Below are positions 35,034 through 43,854 of a stretch of DNA of 64,000 bases, piece by piece. Location: NCBI GenBank assembly GCA_030434245.1, contig JAUISX010000004.1:1-64000 (forward strand), read 5' to 3'. The translations under genes and the position numbers were made by a program. Every line of letters starts with the position of its first letter. Positions within the stretch are counted from its first letter, which is position 1. Below the pieces are notes generated by a model that worked only from the letters and a program-made list of their open reading frames with translations, was not told where the DNA came from and ran no database searches. The stretch comes from Porphyromonadaceae bacterium W3.11. Lineage in GTDB: Bacteria > Bacteroidota > Bacteroidia > Bacteroidales > Porphyromonadaceae.

Positions 35034-36008
35034 ATGAACGAAAGAATATTCTTACTTGAAGACACCGATCCACAAATCTTTTATGGAGCCAATAATCGCA
35101 ACCTACACTTACTGAAAGAGACACATCCTAAGTTACGGATCATAGCACGTGGGAACGTGATTAAAGTGATTGGTGAGCCAGAGGAGATGAATAATTTTCT
35201 TAAGTTACTCAATCAATTAGAGGCATACGCCACTGAATACAACATGCTTAGCGAGGACATTATTAGGGAGATGATTCAGGGCGAGTATAAGGAGATGAAG
35301 AGCAATTCTGATGGTGTCATCATCTATGGTGCTGGAGGGCGTCCGATAACACCAAAGTCTGCCAACCAGACTAGGATGATCAAAATCATTGAGCAAAATG
35401 ACTTGGTCTTCGCTACAGGTCCAGCTGGATCAGGTAAGACATTCCTAGCCATCGTAATGGCAGTAAAGATGCTAAAAAATAAAAGTGCTCGACGTATCAT
35501 TCTAAGTCGACCAGCAGTGGAGGCAGGTGAAAAACTGGGCTTCCTTCCAGGTGAAATGAAGGACAAACTAGATCCCTATCTTCAACCTCTCTATGATGCG
35601 TTACAGGAATTGATACCCGCGGCCAAACTAAGAGAACACATTGAGAATGGTGTGATTCAGATAGCACCTCTAGCCTATATGCGTGGTAGGACATTGAATG
35701 ATGCTGTGATTATTTTAGATGAAGCCCAAAATACGACCCCTCACCAGATGAAGATGTTCTTAACCCGCTTAGGTCAAAATGCTAAGATGATTATCACTGG
35801 TGATATTACCCAAGTCGATCTCCCTCGTGGCGTTCAATCCGGACTGAAACAGGCTAAGCAAATTCTTGAGGAGACCTCCGGTATTGGGTGGATAAACTTT
35901 GAGAAGAAAGATATCATGAGACACGGATTGGTACAAGCTATTGTCGAAGCATATGAAGGCTTTGAAAGACAAGAAGCTGAGAATCGGAATGACAAGACAA
36001 GTAAATAA
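35034..36008 (+). CDS. phoH: PhoH-family ATPase
   Basis: The 324-residue protein (ATG 35034; the TTG before it is unlikely) has the PhoH ATPase core: Walker A GPAGSGKT (129-136), SRPAVEAGEKLGFLPGEMKDK (a strong PhoH motif), Walker B VIILDEAQN (Asp 229, Glu 230) and TGDITQVDLPRG. Residues 1-110 form the family's N-terminal region with a KH-like look (LRIIARGNVIKVIGE). PhoH proteins are cytoplasmic and linked to RNA metabolism and ribosome or YbeY functions. The order phoH-purC is common in Bacteroidota. Confidence 0.92.
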   Translation: MNERIFLLEDTDPQIFYGANNRNLHLLKETHPKLRIIARGNVIKVIGEPEEMNNFLKLLNQLEAYATEYNMLSEDIIREMIQGEYKEMKSNSDGVIIYGAGGRPITPKSANQTRMIKIIEQNDLVFATGPAGSGKTFLAIVMAVKMLKNKSARRIILSRPAVEAGEKLGFLPGEMKDKLDPYLQPLYDALQELIPAAKLREHIENGVIQIAPLAYMRGRTLNDAVIILDEAQNTTPHQMKMFLTRLGQNAKMIITGDITQVDLPRGVQSGLKQAKQILEETSGIGWINFEKKDIMRHGLVQAIVEAYEGFERQEAENRNDKTSK

Positions 36009-36043
36009 ACACATATAATAATACACATATATAAATATAAGTT

Positions 36044-36994
36044 ATGGCTAATGCACTAGTAAATACTGAACTAAAGCTACCTAATCTCAAAAGCCTATAT
36101 CATGGAAAGGTAAGAGATGTCTATACCATGGATAATGATTTACTGATCATGGTGGTTACAGACCGTATCTCTGCTTTTGACAAGATATTACCTGAGGGTA
36201 TTCCATATAAAGGTGAGATCCTAAATAAAATTGCAGCAAAGAACTTAGATGCCACTGCTGATATTGTAAAGAACTGGAAGATTGATACTCCAGACCCCAT
36301 GGTCACAGCAGGACACGCCTGCGAACCTTTCAAAGTGGAAATGGTCATTCGTGGCTATATCACAGGAAGTGCTTGGAGAGCATATGCCAATGGTAAGAGA
36401 TCGGTAAGTGGCATTCAACTCCCTGAAGGACTGAAGGAAAATCAAAAGTTTGACAAACCCATCATCACCCCTACGACTAAGGCTGATGCAGGTCATGACG
36501 AAGAGATCTCTCGAGAGGAGATTATCTCCAGTGGACTGGTCGATCGTGAGGACTATTTGGAACTTGAGCGTATCACATACGAACTATTTCAGAGAGGAAC
36601 AAAACTAGCTGAGGAAAAGGGGTTAATTCTAGTTGACACAAAGTATGAGTTTGGCAAAAAAAATGGCGAAATCTATCTCATTGATGAGATACATACTCCG
36701 GACTCTAGCCGTTATTTTTATAAAGATACCTACGAAGAGCTTTTCAGCAAAGGGATGCCACAGCGACAGCTCTCCAAGGAATTTGTGAGAAAATGGCTCA
36801 TGGACAAGGGTTTTTCAGGAGAAGAGGGACAGGAAATGCCAGAAATGACTCCTGAATATTGTGATACTGTGACAAAAAGGTACATCGAATTATATGAAAA
36901 GCTAACGGGCGAAACCTTCGTAAAACATCCTACCAGTGAATTACACGATAGGATTGAAAGAAATGTCGTAGCTTGGTTGGAGTCAAGAAAGTAA
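36044..36994 (+). CDS. purC: Phosphoribosylaminoimidazole-succinocarboxamide synthase
   Basis: The 316-residue protein shows SAICAR synthetase motifs: [13 protein letters not shown] at the start (nucleotide-binding loop), [56 protein letters not shown] and [10 protein letters not shown]. It joins aspartate to CAIR in purine synthesis. The length (about 310) fits the longer PurC type of Bacteroidota and eukaryotes instead of the 240-residue E. coli type. It is followed after 4 bases by ubiE/menG. Confidence 0.95.
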   Translation: MANALVNTELKLPNLKSLYHGKVRDVYTMDNDLLIMVVTDRISAFDKILPEGIPYKGEILNKIAAKNLDATADIVKNWKIDTPDPMVTAGHACEPFKVEMVIRGYITGSAWRAYANGKRSVSGIQLPEGLKENQKFDKPIITPTTKADAGHDEEISREEIISSGLVDREDYLELERITYELFQRGTKLAEEKGLILVDTKYEFGKKNGEIYLIDEIHTPDSSRYFYKDTYEELFSKGMPQRQLSKEFVRKWLMDKGFSGEEGQEMPEMTPEYCDTVTKRYIELYEKLTGETFVKHPTSELHDRIERNVVAWLESRK

Positions 36995-36998
36995 TATA

Positions 36999-37769
36999 AT
37001 GTCAAATAATTTTGCGGATAAAATCCGCTCTATGTTCGATACCATAGCTCCCACATACGATAAGCTGAACAGACTAAATAGTTTTGGTCTAGACCTTCAA
37101 TGGCGAAAGGATCTTATCAATCACGTAGCTATGGAAAAGCCGAAACGAATCCTGGACTTAGCTGCTGGTACTGGTGATTTATCTATCATGTTAGCTAAAG
37201 CGTGCCCTGAAGCAGCAGTGATAGCTGGAGATATGTCTATCGGAATGTTAGAGATAGCAAGAAAAAAGGCTAACTCAGAACGACTTCCTCAAATTGAGAT
37301 CCAAGAAATGGATGCCATGAACCTTCCATACCAGGATCCACAATTTGATGCTATTACGTGTGCCTTCGGAATACGTAATTTTGAAAGCATTGCCCATTCA
37401 TATAGGGAGATGTATAGGGTAGTTCGTCCTGGAGGCATGGTTGCTATATTAGAGCTTTGCGAGCCAAAAGGCTCCATTATTCATAAGCTCTATGATATGC
37501 ATGTAAACGTAACTATGCCTACACTCGCTTCAGCTGTAGGACACAATAAGTGGGCGTATCAGTATCTTGCTCGGAGTATAGAGGAAGTTCCTCAAAGAGA
37601 GGAAATGACTCAGCTCATGAAGATGGCTGGATTTATAAACACATACCACAAGGTCTATTTCCCATACGTATGTGCTCTGTATGTGGGGTACAAGCCACTA
37701 CATTCAGAAACAAATGTGATACTGAGTGACATCGAGAAGAAGAAAAGAGAAGAACTGTGGCAAAAGTAG
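36999..37769 (+). CDS. ubiE: Demethylmenaquinone methyltransferase
   Basis: This 256-residue class I methyltransferase has motif I LDLAAGTGDLSI (SAM binding), and the UbiE/MenG marks MFDTIAPTYDKLNRLNSFGLD at the start, CAFGIRNF and RPGGMVAILE. It methylates demethylmenaquinone in menaquinone synthesis, fitting an anaerobe with menaquinone. It overlaps the aroE start by 13 bases. The C-terminal part (VPQREEMTQLMKMAGF) is normal for the family. Confidence 0.92.
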   Translation: MSNNFADKIRSMFDTIAPTYDKLNRLNSFGLDLQWRKDLINHVAMEKPKRILDLAAGTGDLSIMLAKACPEAAVIAGDMSIGMLEIARKKANSERLPQIEIQEMDAMNLPYQDPQFDAITCAFGIRNFESIAHSYREMYRVVRPGGMVAILELCEPKGSIIHKLYDMHVNVTMPTLASAVGHNKWAYQYLARSIEEVPQREEMTQLMKMAGFINTYHKVYFPYVCALYVGYKPLHSETNVILSDIEKKKREELWQK

Positions 37770-38509
37770 AGATTTTTGGGTTGCTCGGCTGTAACATCAG
37801 TTACAGCCGTTCACCCGAAATTTTTCATAAACTGTGGGAAGGAGATTCAACCCCCAGAGAGTATAGGCTAATTGATACTAACGATCCAACCTCATTTATT
37901 GAGGAGGTTCGTCAGGACTCCTCTTGGAGAGGTTTCAGCGTAACTATTCCTTATAAGGAGTGGATCATTCCATATCTTGATGACCTTACAGTTGTAGGCA
38001 AGAGCATTGGAGCGATTAACGCCGTCAGGGTACTTAATGGACATCTGATTGGTCATAACACCGACGTTTCTGGTTTTCTCACGCCTCTAGCTCCCTATTT
38101 TAATAACGGTTTTTTATCCCCTGATAAACAAGCCTTAGTACTTGGTACTGGGGGTGCAGCCAAGGCGGTCAGATATGGGCTTGAAAGCAAAGGGATAAAA
38201 GTGATGACCGTATCTCGAAGCAAAGAGCGAGGAGACCTGACTTACGAAGAAATGACCAAAAACCTACTGCATAACACCTCTATTATTGTCAATGCTACGC
38301 CCCTTGGAGGTAAACAATATCCACACTTGGCCCCTCCTATCCCTTACCATCTATTGAATGCTAACCATCTTCTCTACGACCTCACATACACAGATAATAG
38401 CGGTTTCTTAGCCCATGCTCCAAATGAGTGCCAAAAGCTAAATGGTATGGCTATGCTTGAAGCTCAAGCCATCTCCGCACTACAATTCTTTGTTAACGGC
38501 AAACTCTAA
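37757..38509 (+). CDS. aroE: Shikimate dehydrogenase
   Basis: The 250-residue protein shows the substrate site (NISYSRSPEIFHKLW), the catalytic Lys in VTIPYKEWI, GAINAVRV, HNTDVSGF, the dinucleotide-binding loop LGTGGAAKAV and NATPLGG. It reduces 3-dehydroshikimate to shikimate with NADPH. Together with aroQ at 47.6 kb it shows an active shikimate route. It starts with GTG at 37757 inside the end of ubiE. A little short compared with E. coli AroE (272). Confidence 0.92.
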   Translation: MAKVEIFGLLGCNISYSRSPEIFHKLWEGDSTPREYRLIDTNDPTSFIEEVRQDSSWRGFSVTIPYKEWIIPYLDDLTVVGKSIGAINAVRVLNGHLIGHNTDVSGFLTPLAPYFNNGFLSPDKQALVLGTGGAAKAVRYGLESKGIKVMTVSRSKERGDLTYEEMTKNLLHNTSIIVNATPLGGKQYPHLAPPIPYHLLNANHLLYDLTYTDNSGFLAHAPNECQKLNGMAMLEAQAISALQFFVNGKL

Positions 38510-38899
38510 TTGGCTGCCGTCCTCAGCAACTTCATTATCTGATAATTGTGGTGCTTTCTACCATACAGTAACAAAAGGCAAAAAAAAGGTTACATCATCC
38601 GAATGCAATAACAACGAGTTATTGGTATCGTGTTAAACAACACTTCGAATCCATTTATTAGCGGAATAAAAATAGGGAAAGAAAAAATCTTCTCTTACTC
38701 GAATCATTCTATTTAGGCTCCAAAAATATGGCTCTTTCAGGAATAATATAATACTCCACGCATAAATATCTAAATCGGTAGCTATTCGGGATAAATGAAA
38801 GGGTGTTTTTTATGAATTTGTACACTATTGGAATATAAGTTGGGGTAATATTTAGTTACCTTTGCATGAGATACAGATTAAGAAAAGATGTAACTTGAT
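38510..38899 (+). other. Non-coding gap with a promoter element before pnuC
   Basis: This 390-bp gap has no supported gene. TACCTTTG at 38857-38864 is a good TAnnTTTG element 35 bases before the pnuC ATG. I looked for a TPP riboswitch (CTGAGA and ACCTGATCTGG-type motifs) because of the thiamine genes downstream and found none. A short stem GTAAC/GTTAC with a long A-rich loop at 38567-38592 is weak. Confidence 0.5.
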
Positions 38900-39481
38900 A
38901 TGGAACTCATTCAAATAATAGAGTTGGTAGCTGCGACGATAGGCATACTCTATGTATGGTTAGAGCTTAAGGCTAGTATATGGCTATGGCCAGTGGGTAT
39001 TATCTTACCACTATTTTACATGTATATCTCATGGAAGAGTCACGTGTATGGTAATATTTTTGTCAATATATACTATCTTATAGCCTGTATCTATGGTTGG
39101 CAAGAATGGCTAAAGATGAGGAAGCAGGAGCAGAAAAAGGATATCATCACGCGTCTTGGGAAAAAGAGGGGATATTACTTCCTTATGATCACAGTGCTAT
39201 TGATCCTCTTCTTAGGGCCAGTCTTCAGGAGATTTATGGAGAGTCCCTTTCCTTATTGGGACGCATTAGCCACCTCCGTTAGCTTAGTGGGGATGTGGCT
39301 TTTGGCAAAGAAACATATCGAGAACTGGTACTGCTGGATTCTTTCTAATCTCATCTACAGCGTCCTCTACTTTTATCAAGGATTTGTCATTACTGGCGTA
39401 TTCTTTACGGTGTACACAGGGATGGCTATTTATGGTTACTTTAACTGGAAGCGAATGATGCTAAATCAAGAAGTGATATGA
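38900..39481 (+). CDS. PnuC-family vitamin transporter, probably for thiamine (PnuT)
   Basis: The 193-residue protein has about seven hydrophobic helices and PnuC family marks: LIACIYGWQEW, WDALATSVSLVGMWLLAKK and IENWYCWILSNLIYSVLYFYQG (with the WxxW motif). The family moves nicotinamide riboside or, for some members, thiamine by facilitated diffusion, trapped by phosphorylation. Its stop overlaps the start of a thiamine pyrophosphokinase gene by 4 bases, so thiamine is the likely substrate (the PnuT subgroup). This is inferred from context; the sequence itself does not separate PnuC from PnuT to my eye. Confidence 0.8.
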   Translation: MELIQIIELVAATIGILYVWLELKASIWLWPVGIILPLFYMYISWKSHVYGNIFVNIYYLIACIYGWQEWLKMRKQEQKKDIITRLGKKRGYYFLMITVLLILFLGPVFRRFMESPFPYWDALATSVSLVGMWLLAKKHIENWYCWILSNLIYSVLYFYQGFVITGVFFTVYTGMAIYGYFNWKRMMLNQEVI

Positions 39482-40131
39482 GTCTAGACCTTTCCGATAC
39501 TTATTTACCTCAGGTGGCGATTATAGCCAATGGAGATCTTCGCCTAAATAGCACTATATCTATGCTATTAGACAACGTGCCACATATTATAGTGTGCGAT
39601 GGTGCGACATCATCTTTTTTGGCTCTCTGTAGTAGGAGACCTGATGTAATCATTGGGGATGGAGACTCTGTTGATGATAGAGACTTGGAGCGAATAGGAA
39701 TGAAATTTACGTGGATTCCAGACCAAGAGACTAACGACCTCACTAAGGCGGTCACGTATGCTCTTCAGAAAGGGTGGAACCAAATCTGTATATTGGGAGC
39801 TTCGGGTAGGAGAGAAGACCATACGCTTGGTAATATTGCTCTGCTCGCAGAGTATTATGATATGGGTGCTGAGGTTCGTATGATAACCGATTATGGGGTG
39901 ATGTTCCCATTCAAAGGATTGCTTAGGATAGAGGTTGCTATTCAACAGCAGCTATCTTTCTTCGCACTTCGTCCATCTCCCATGAGTGCTAGAGGGGTGG
40001 CATATCCTTTTGAAAATCGCACATTTAATGCTCTCTGGGAAGCGACTCTTAATTATGCAGTAGAGGAAGTGGTAGAAGTAGAAAGCGAAGAAGTAGCACT
40101 CATTTATATTGCAAACGAGGTTAGAGGTTAG
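39478..40131 (+). CDS. thiN: Thiamine pyrophosphokinase
   Basis: The 217-residue protein has family motifs: IVCDGATSSFL, DVIIGDGDSVDD, DQETNDLTKAV (the acidic motif for Mg-ATP) and GASGRREDHTLGNI. It turns thiamine into thiamine diphosphate with ATP in the cytoplasm. Its start overlaps pnuC by 4 bases, consistent with uptake followed by trapping. TPP is the cofactor of the 2-oxoacid oxidoreductase encoded at 16.6-19.7 kb. Confidence 0.9.
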   Translation: MSLDLSDTYLPQVAIIANGDLRLNSTISMLLDNVPHIIVCDGATSSFLALCSRRPDVIIGDGDSVDDRDLERIGMKFTWIPDQETNDLTKAVTYALQKGWNQICILGASGRREDHTLGNIALLAEYYDMGAEVRMITDYGVMFPFKGLLRIEVAIQQQLSFFALRPSPMSARGVAYPFENRTFNALWEATLNYAVEEVVEVESEEVALIYIANEVRG

Positions 40132-40132
40132 C

Positions 40133-40762
40133 ATGCAGGATAAAAAATATTATATCGTGTGGGAGGGTAAAAATCCTGGGGTGTACAACTCGTGGGATGA
40201 GTGTAAGGCTGAGGTACATGGGTATCCTAAAGCTAAATATAAGTCGTATAAAGGGATTAGCGAGGAGGACGCCCAGCGTCTTTTCGAAAGTGGTCCTGAG
40301 CCTCCTGAAAAGAAAGATTCGAAGAGCCAGAGAGTACGGAAAAACAGTGATGAGATTATCCCAGATGCTATTGCTGTAGATGCCTCTACTCGCCATAACC
40401 CAGGACCAATGGAGTATCAAGGTGTAGTTGTGGAGACGGGCGATGTGGTCTTTTCGAGTAAGTTATACCCTGTTGGCACCAATAACATAGGGGAGTTCCT
40501 CGCTATAGTACATGCTATGGCCTGGATGAAGCAGCATGATTATTATGTGCCTATCTATAGTGACAGTAGGAATGCCATTGCATGGGTCGAAAAGGCGGTA
40601 TGCAAAACAAAGCTTGAGCGTAATCAGGCTACAGAGGAGCTCTACCGACACGTAGAACGTGCCATAAAGTGGCTTAAGAGCAATGACCTTAGTAAGTATA
40701 AGATCATAAAGTGGCAGACACGTGAATGGGGTGAAATTCCTGCAGATTATGGACGTAAGTAA
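40133..40762 (+). CDS. rnhA: Ribonuclease H with N-terminal viroplasmin-like domain
   Basis: From ATG 40133 the protein has 209 residues. Residues 1-47 are the viroplasmin/RNase H1 hybrid-binding domain (YYIVWEGKNPGVYNSWDECK, VHGYPKAKYKSYKG). After a charged linker comes the RNase H fold with acidic residues Asp 83 (AVDAST), Glu 121 (NNIGEF) and Asp 144 (YSDSRNA). It cleaves RNA in RNA/DNA hybrids. This layout is like eukaryotic RNase H1 and some Gram-positive and Bacteroidota enzymes. One base separates it from the thiN stop. Confidence 0.9.
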   Translation: MQDKKYYIVWEGKNPGVYNSWDECKAEVHGYPKAKYKSYKGISEEDAQRLFESGPEPPEKKDSKSQRVRKNSDEIIPDAIAVDASTRHNPGPMEYQGVVVETGDVVFSSKLYPVGTNNIGEFLAIVHAMAWMKQHDYYVPIYSDSRNAIAWVEKAVCKTKLERNQATEELYRHVERAIKWLKSNDLSKYKIIKWQTREWGEIPADYGRK

Positions 40763-40768
40763 GGATAG

Positions 40769-41758
40769 ATGAAGAAGGGTATTTTACTGATTAATACAGG
40801 ATCGCCAGTTACTCCAGAGGTTGATGATGTGAAACAGTACTTAACTGATTTCCTCACAGACCCCAGAGTCATAAACATTCCCTACCTCTTTAGGCATATC
40901 TTGGTCAAGGGGATTATCGCACCTAAGAGAGCCCCTAAATCGGCTGATAAGTATCGCTTAATCTGGACCCCCGAGGGATTCCCTTTGCAGATCTTAACCG
41001 ATGAATTGGCTGAAAGGATGTCTTCGCTGGGGCAGCTGCCAGTTTACTCATCGATGAGATATAATCGTGGGAGTGTAGATGATGCCTTGATGAGGGCTGC
41101 ACAGGATGATATTGAGGAATTAATTATACTTCCGCTTTTCCCTCACTATGCGATGAGTAGCTATGAGAGTGCCGTGCAGCACGTAGTAGCACAGCATAAG
41201 AAGGGACTTTATACCTATGCTCTCAAATGTGTTCGTCCTTACTTTGACCACCCAGCATACATTGACCTGTTGGTTGAACAAATCGCTACTTATGCTAAGT
41301 CTCATAGCGATCTACTCCTTTCATACCATGGGATACCGCTTTCTCAGACTAAGTCATACCTAGGAAATAGAGATAAGGATTACGAAGCTCAGTGCAATAA
41401 GATGACTGAACTAATCTTTTCTTCTGATAAGATTCAGTCCTTGCATCTAAAGCCCGTAGTAGGCTATCAATCAAGACTCGGGAATAATAAGTGGCTAAGT
41501 CCTGCTACAGAAGATCAGATACGAACTTTGGCAAGAGACAGCAGAGTGATCTCTGTGTTCTGTCCTAGCTTTGTGTGTGATAATCTGGAAACTTCATGGG
41601 AGATAGACATTCATGAGCGAGACAATTTCATTAAAGCTGGTGGAAAAGATCTCACATTCATCCCCTGCCCTAATGCTTCTGCAGCTTGTGCTGAGGTCTT
41701 ACTTCTAGTAGCCATAGATGGCGATGCCACAAATGCGACTGAATGGACCAAACCTTAA
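40769..41758 (+). CDS. hemH: Ferrochelatase
   Basis: The 329-residue protein shows ferrochelatase marks: LLINTGSP at the start, YLTDFLTDPRVINIP, MRYNRGSVDDAL, LPLFPHYAMSSYESAV, the catalytic His in LLSYHGIPLSQ, and FVCDNLETSWEID with the conserved Glu. It inserts ferrous iron into protoporphyrin. With hemE at 52.1 kb it shows at least part of a haem pathway in this strain. It is followed closely by a metallo-beta-lactamase-fold gene. Confidence 0.93.
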   Translation: MKKGILLINTGSPVTPEVDDVKQYLTDFLTDPRVINIPYLFRHILVKGIIAPKRAPKSADKYRLIWTPEGFPLQILTDELAERMSSLGQLPVYSSMRYNRGSVDDALMRAAQDDIEELIILPLFPHYAMSSYESAVQHVVAQHKKGLYTYALKCVRPYFDHPAYIDLLVEQIATYAKSHSDLLLSYHGIPLSQTKSYLGNRDKDYEAQCNKMTELIFSSDKIQSLHLKPVVGYQSRLGNNKWLSPATEDQIRTLARDSRVISVFCPSFVCDNLETSWEIDIHERDNFIKAGGKDLTFIPCPNASAACAEVLLLVAIDGDATNATEWTKP

Positions 41759-41766
41759 TTAGATTT

Positions 41767-42480
41767 ATGAACAGATACCTTTACTTTATTCACCATAGCA
41801 GTTACTCATATGTCAGTGCTAAGTCTATGCTTCTTTTTGACTATTATGGGACTTCACCTATCTTGGAGATTCTTGCAGAGCACATTGACAAACACTTATA
41901 CATCTTTTGCACACACTCACATGGCGATCATTATAGCAGGGATGTTCATACTCTCTTTAGAGACCATCCAGCTGGAGTTAGTTATATCTTCCACGAAGAA
42001 GTTCGCCATGCTGTACCTACAGAGTATCAAGATGAAGTTATATACTTAGATACTGGGGATATAAAGAGTATTGACGCTCTCAATATCAAGGCGTATGGAA
42101 GTACAGACTTAGGTGGCTCATTTTACATACAAGACGAGGACTTTCAACTCTTTCATGCTGGAGATCTAAATAACTGGCATTGGAATGAGGAGGCCTCTCC
42201 TAAGTACGTCCAGATTTATGAAGAGCAGTGGCATAAGGAGTTATCTGCATTGAAGAGAGATGAGCTGACACTCAACCTGCTCATGTTCCCAACTGATTTA
42301 CGTCTAGGTAAGGATTACCTGAAGGGGCTTAAGGAATTGATGGATGTAGTACCCTGTGATACCTTGGCACCTATGCATATGAATGGAGAGCTTAATGATC
42401 TGTCCGAATTAGAGGCTATCTGCGAGCAAAATAACACTCGTTTATTATTCCCACAACCGCTGGTGAGTCGGCCTCTATAA
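41767..42480 (+). CDS. Metallo-beta-lactamase-fold hydrolase
   Basis: The 237-residue protein (ATG 41767; ATG 41743 inside hemH is also open) has the metal motif THSHGDHYSRD and later HAGDLNNWHW, LMFPTDLRLG and LAPMHMNGE with further metal-binding Asp and His. It resembles the UlaG-like L-ascorbate lactonase/hydrolase branch. The substrate is unknown. It may be co-transcribed with hemH and the transporter gene that starts 7 bases after it. Confidence 0.8.
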   Translation: MNRYLYFIHHSSYSYVSAKSMLLFDYYGTSPILEILAEHIDKHLYIFCTHSHGDHYSRDVHTLFRDHPAGVSYIFHEEVRHAVPTEYQDEVIYLDTGDIKSIDALNIKAYGSTDLGGSFYIQDEDFQLFHAGDLNNWHWNEEASPKYVQIYEEQWHKELSALKRDELTLNLLMFPTDLRLGKDYLKGLKELMDVVPCDTLAPMHMNGELNDLSELEAICEQNNTRLLFPQPLVSRPL

Positions 42481-42486
42481 CCCGCT

Positions 42487-43407
42487 ATGATTAAAGCAGC
42501 TCGAATATTCAAGGATTACGCCCTTTTGTGGGCTATGCTACTTGGAGCCATTTTTCACCCGTGGCTTTATCATCTTTCGCCTATCCTCCCTTATAATCTA
42601 TTCCTTATGCTGACGCTATCATATACTCGTATTAAGCCTAGGGACCTAAAGGTGAAGAAAGCCCATATCATTATGTTGGTAGTACAATGGTTGTTAGGTA
42701 TCATCAGCTATCTAATTTTAGCACCCTATAGCGCGGTAATAGCGATGGGGGTCTCTCTCATCATTCTTACTCCTACTGCGACGGCCGCCTCTGTCATCAC
42801 TTATATGCTGGGCGGGAGTATAGCATTTGTGACTACCTTTTTGATTATTAGTAATGTGGCGATTGCCTTACTTGGTCCCCTATTGATTAGTGGAGTGAGT
42901 CCTGATATTGCCTCATCATATAGTGCTACGGTGATAAGAATTTTATCACAAGTATCTCTACTGTTACTACTCCCATTAGGCTTGGTATGGTTACTACGGT
43001 ATAAGCTTCCCAAATGGCACGAAAAACTAGCACAGCGTTCGGGTGACACCTTCTATATCTGGGCGTTTACCGTACTCATAGTCTCAGCAAAAGCGATCCA
43101 TTCCTTTAGAGTCAATGATTCACTTACACTTCAGTATGGGATCCTACTGGGATTTGTTACCTTTGTGACTACGGTCACCCTATACTTCATCGGAGGCAGG
43201 ATTGCGAAGTGGAATGGACACGATGTGGTCAATGGTAGACAAGCGTTAGGGCAGAAGAATACAATCTTTGCGATATGGCTAGCGATGGCTTTTCTCCCAG
43301 AGGCTGTAACATTGATTCCCATCTTTTATATCATTTGGCAGAATGTCATCAACTCATTAGAAATATCGGTTTACAAGCACAACGCCTCACAACCAAAGGA
43401 ATTATAA
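42487..43407 (+). CDS. Bile acid:sodium symporter-family (BASS/SBF) membrane transporter
   Basis: The 306-residue protein has about nine or ten hydrophobic helices. Motifs LTPTATAASVITYMLGGSIAFVTT and GRQALGQKNTIFAIWLAMAFL recall the BASS family (conserved crossover helices with N and Q/E residues). Substrates in bacteria range from bile acids to pantoate and sulfate, so none is assigned. It overlaps no gene and lies 11 bases before the next one. Confidence 0.75.
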   Translation: MIKAARIFKDYALLWAMLLGAIFHPWLYHLSPILPYNLFLMLTLSYTRIKPRDLKVKKAHIIMLVVQWLLGIISYLILAPYSAVIAMGVSLIILTPTATAASVITYMLGGSIAFVTTFLIISNVAIALLGPLLISGVSPDIASSYSATVIRILSQVSLLLLLPLGLVWLLRYKLPKWHEKLAQRSGDTFYIWAFTVLIVSAKAIHSFRVNDSLTLQYGILLGFVTFVTTVTLYFIGGRIAKWNGHDVVNGRQALGQKNTIFAIWLAMAFLPEAVTLIPIFYIIWQNVINSLEISVYKHNASQPKEL

Positions 43408-43418
43408 TAATAGTAATT

Positions 43419-43853
43419 ATGGCACGAATAAGCAAAGACATGACTTCACTTATCCTGGATGGAGAGAGAAATCCAGAGCAAGCTCGTTTTTTACAAATAC
43501 GAAATGAGATTCGCCGAGAGTTAGATACAGGAAAATACCCTATCCGTGTGGATATTACTTGGGCATATGAAGGAGATCATGCAGGCATGCCTACAGAAAA
43601 TACTATGAAGCTCATGGAGGAGTTCGAAGATGTACTAATTCCTGCTATGGAAAAGAATAACCTAGCATTACAGGCATACCAATTGACTGGTGAGGGGGAG
43701 CGTCTATGGTGCTTTTACACTCGAAACATAGGGGCCTTCGAAGAGACCCTGAATCATGCTACAGATGAGCTCCCGCATCTGCCCCTTACCTTCTACGCAG
43801 AGGAAGACCGAAATGCAGAAGCATTCGCCGAGGTGGAGATGCTCTTGGAATGA
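43419..43853 (+). CDS. DUF695-like cytoplasmic protein
   Basis: From ATG 43419 (MARISKDMTSLILDG) the protein has 144 residues without signal or membrane segment. A longer frame to 43275 overlaps the transporter gene and is unlikely. The layout ITWAYEGDHAGMPTENTMKLMEEFED, GEGERLWCFYTRN and LPLTFYAEEDRN resembles DUF695, a small domain of unknown function with conserved aromatic and acidic residues. It converges with the permease gene; their stops are separated by one base. Confidence 0.7.
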   Translation: MARISKDMTSLILDGERNPEQARFLQIRNEIRRELDTGKYPIRVDITWAYEGDHAGMPTENTMKLMEEFEDVLIPAMEKNNLALQAYQLTGEGERLWCFYTRNIGAFEETLNHATDELPHLPLTFYAEEDRNAEAFAEVEMLLE

Positions 43854-43854
43854 A

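Noticed and set aside
38640-38660. tRNA-like T-loop (TTCGAATCC)
   Set aside because: No acceptor, D or anticodon arms could be folded around it.
38510-38899. TPP riboswitch before the thiamine genes
   Set aside because: None of the conserved THI-box motifs was found by eye; a covariance search would settle it.
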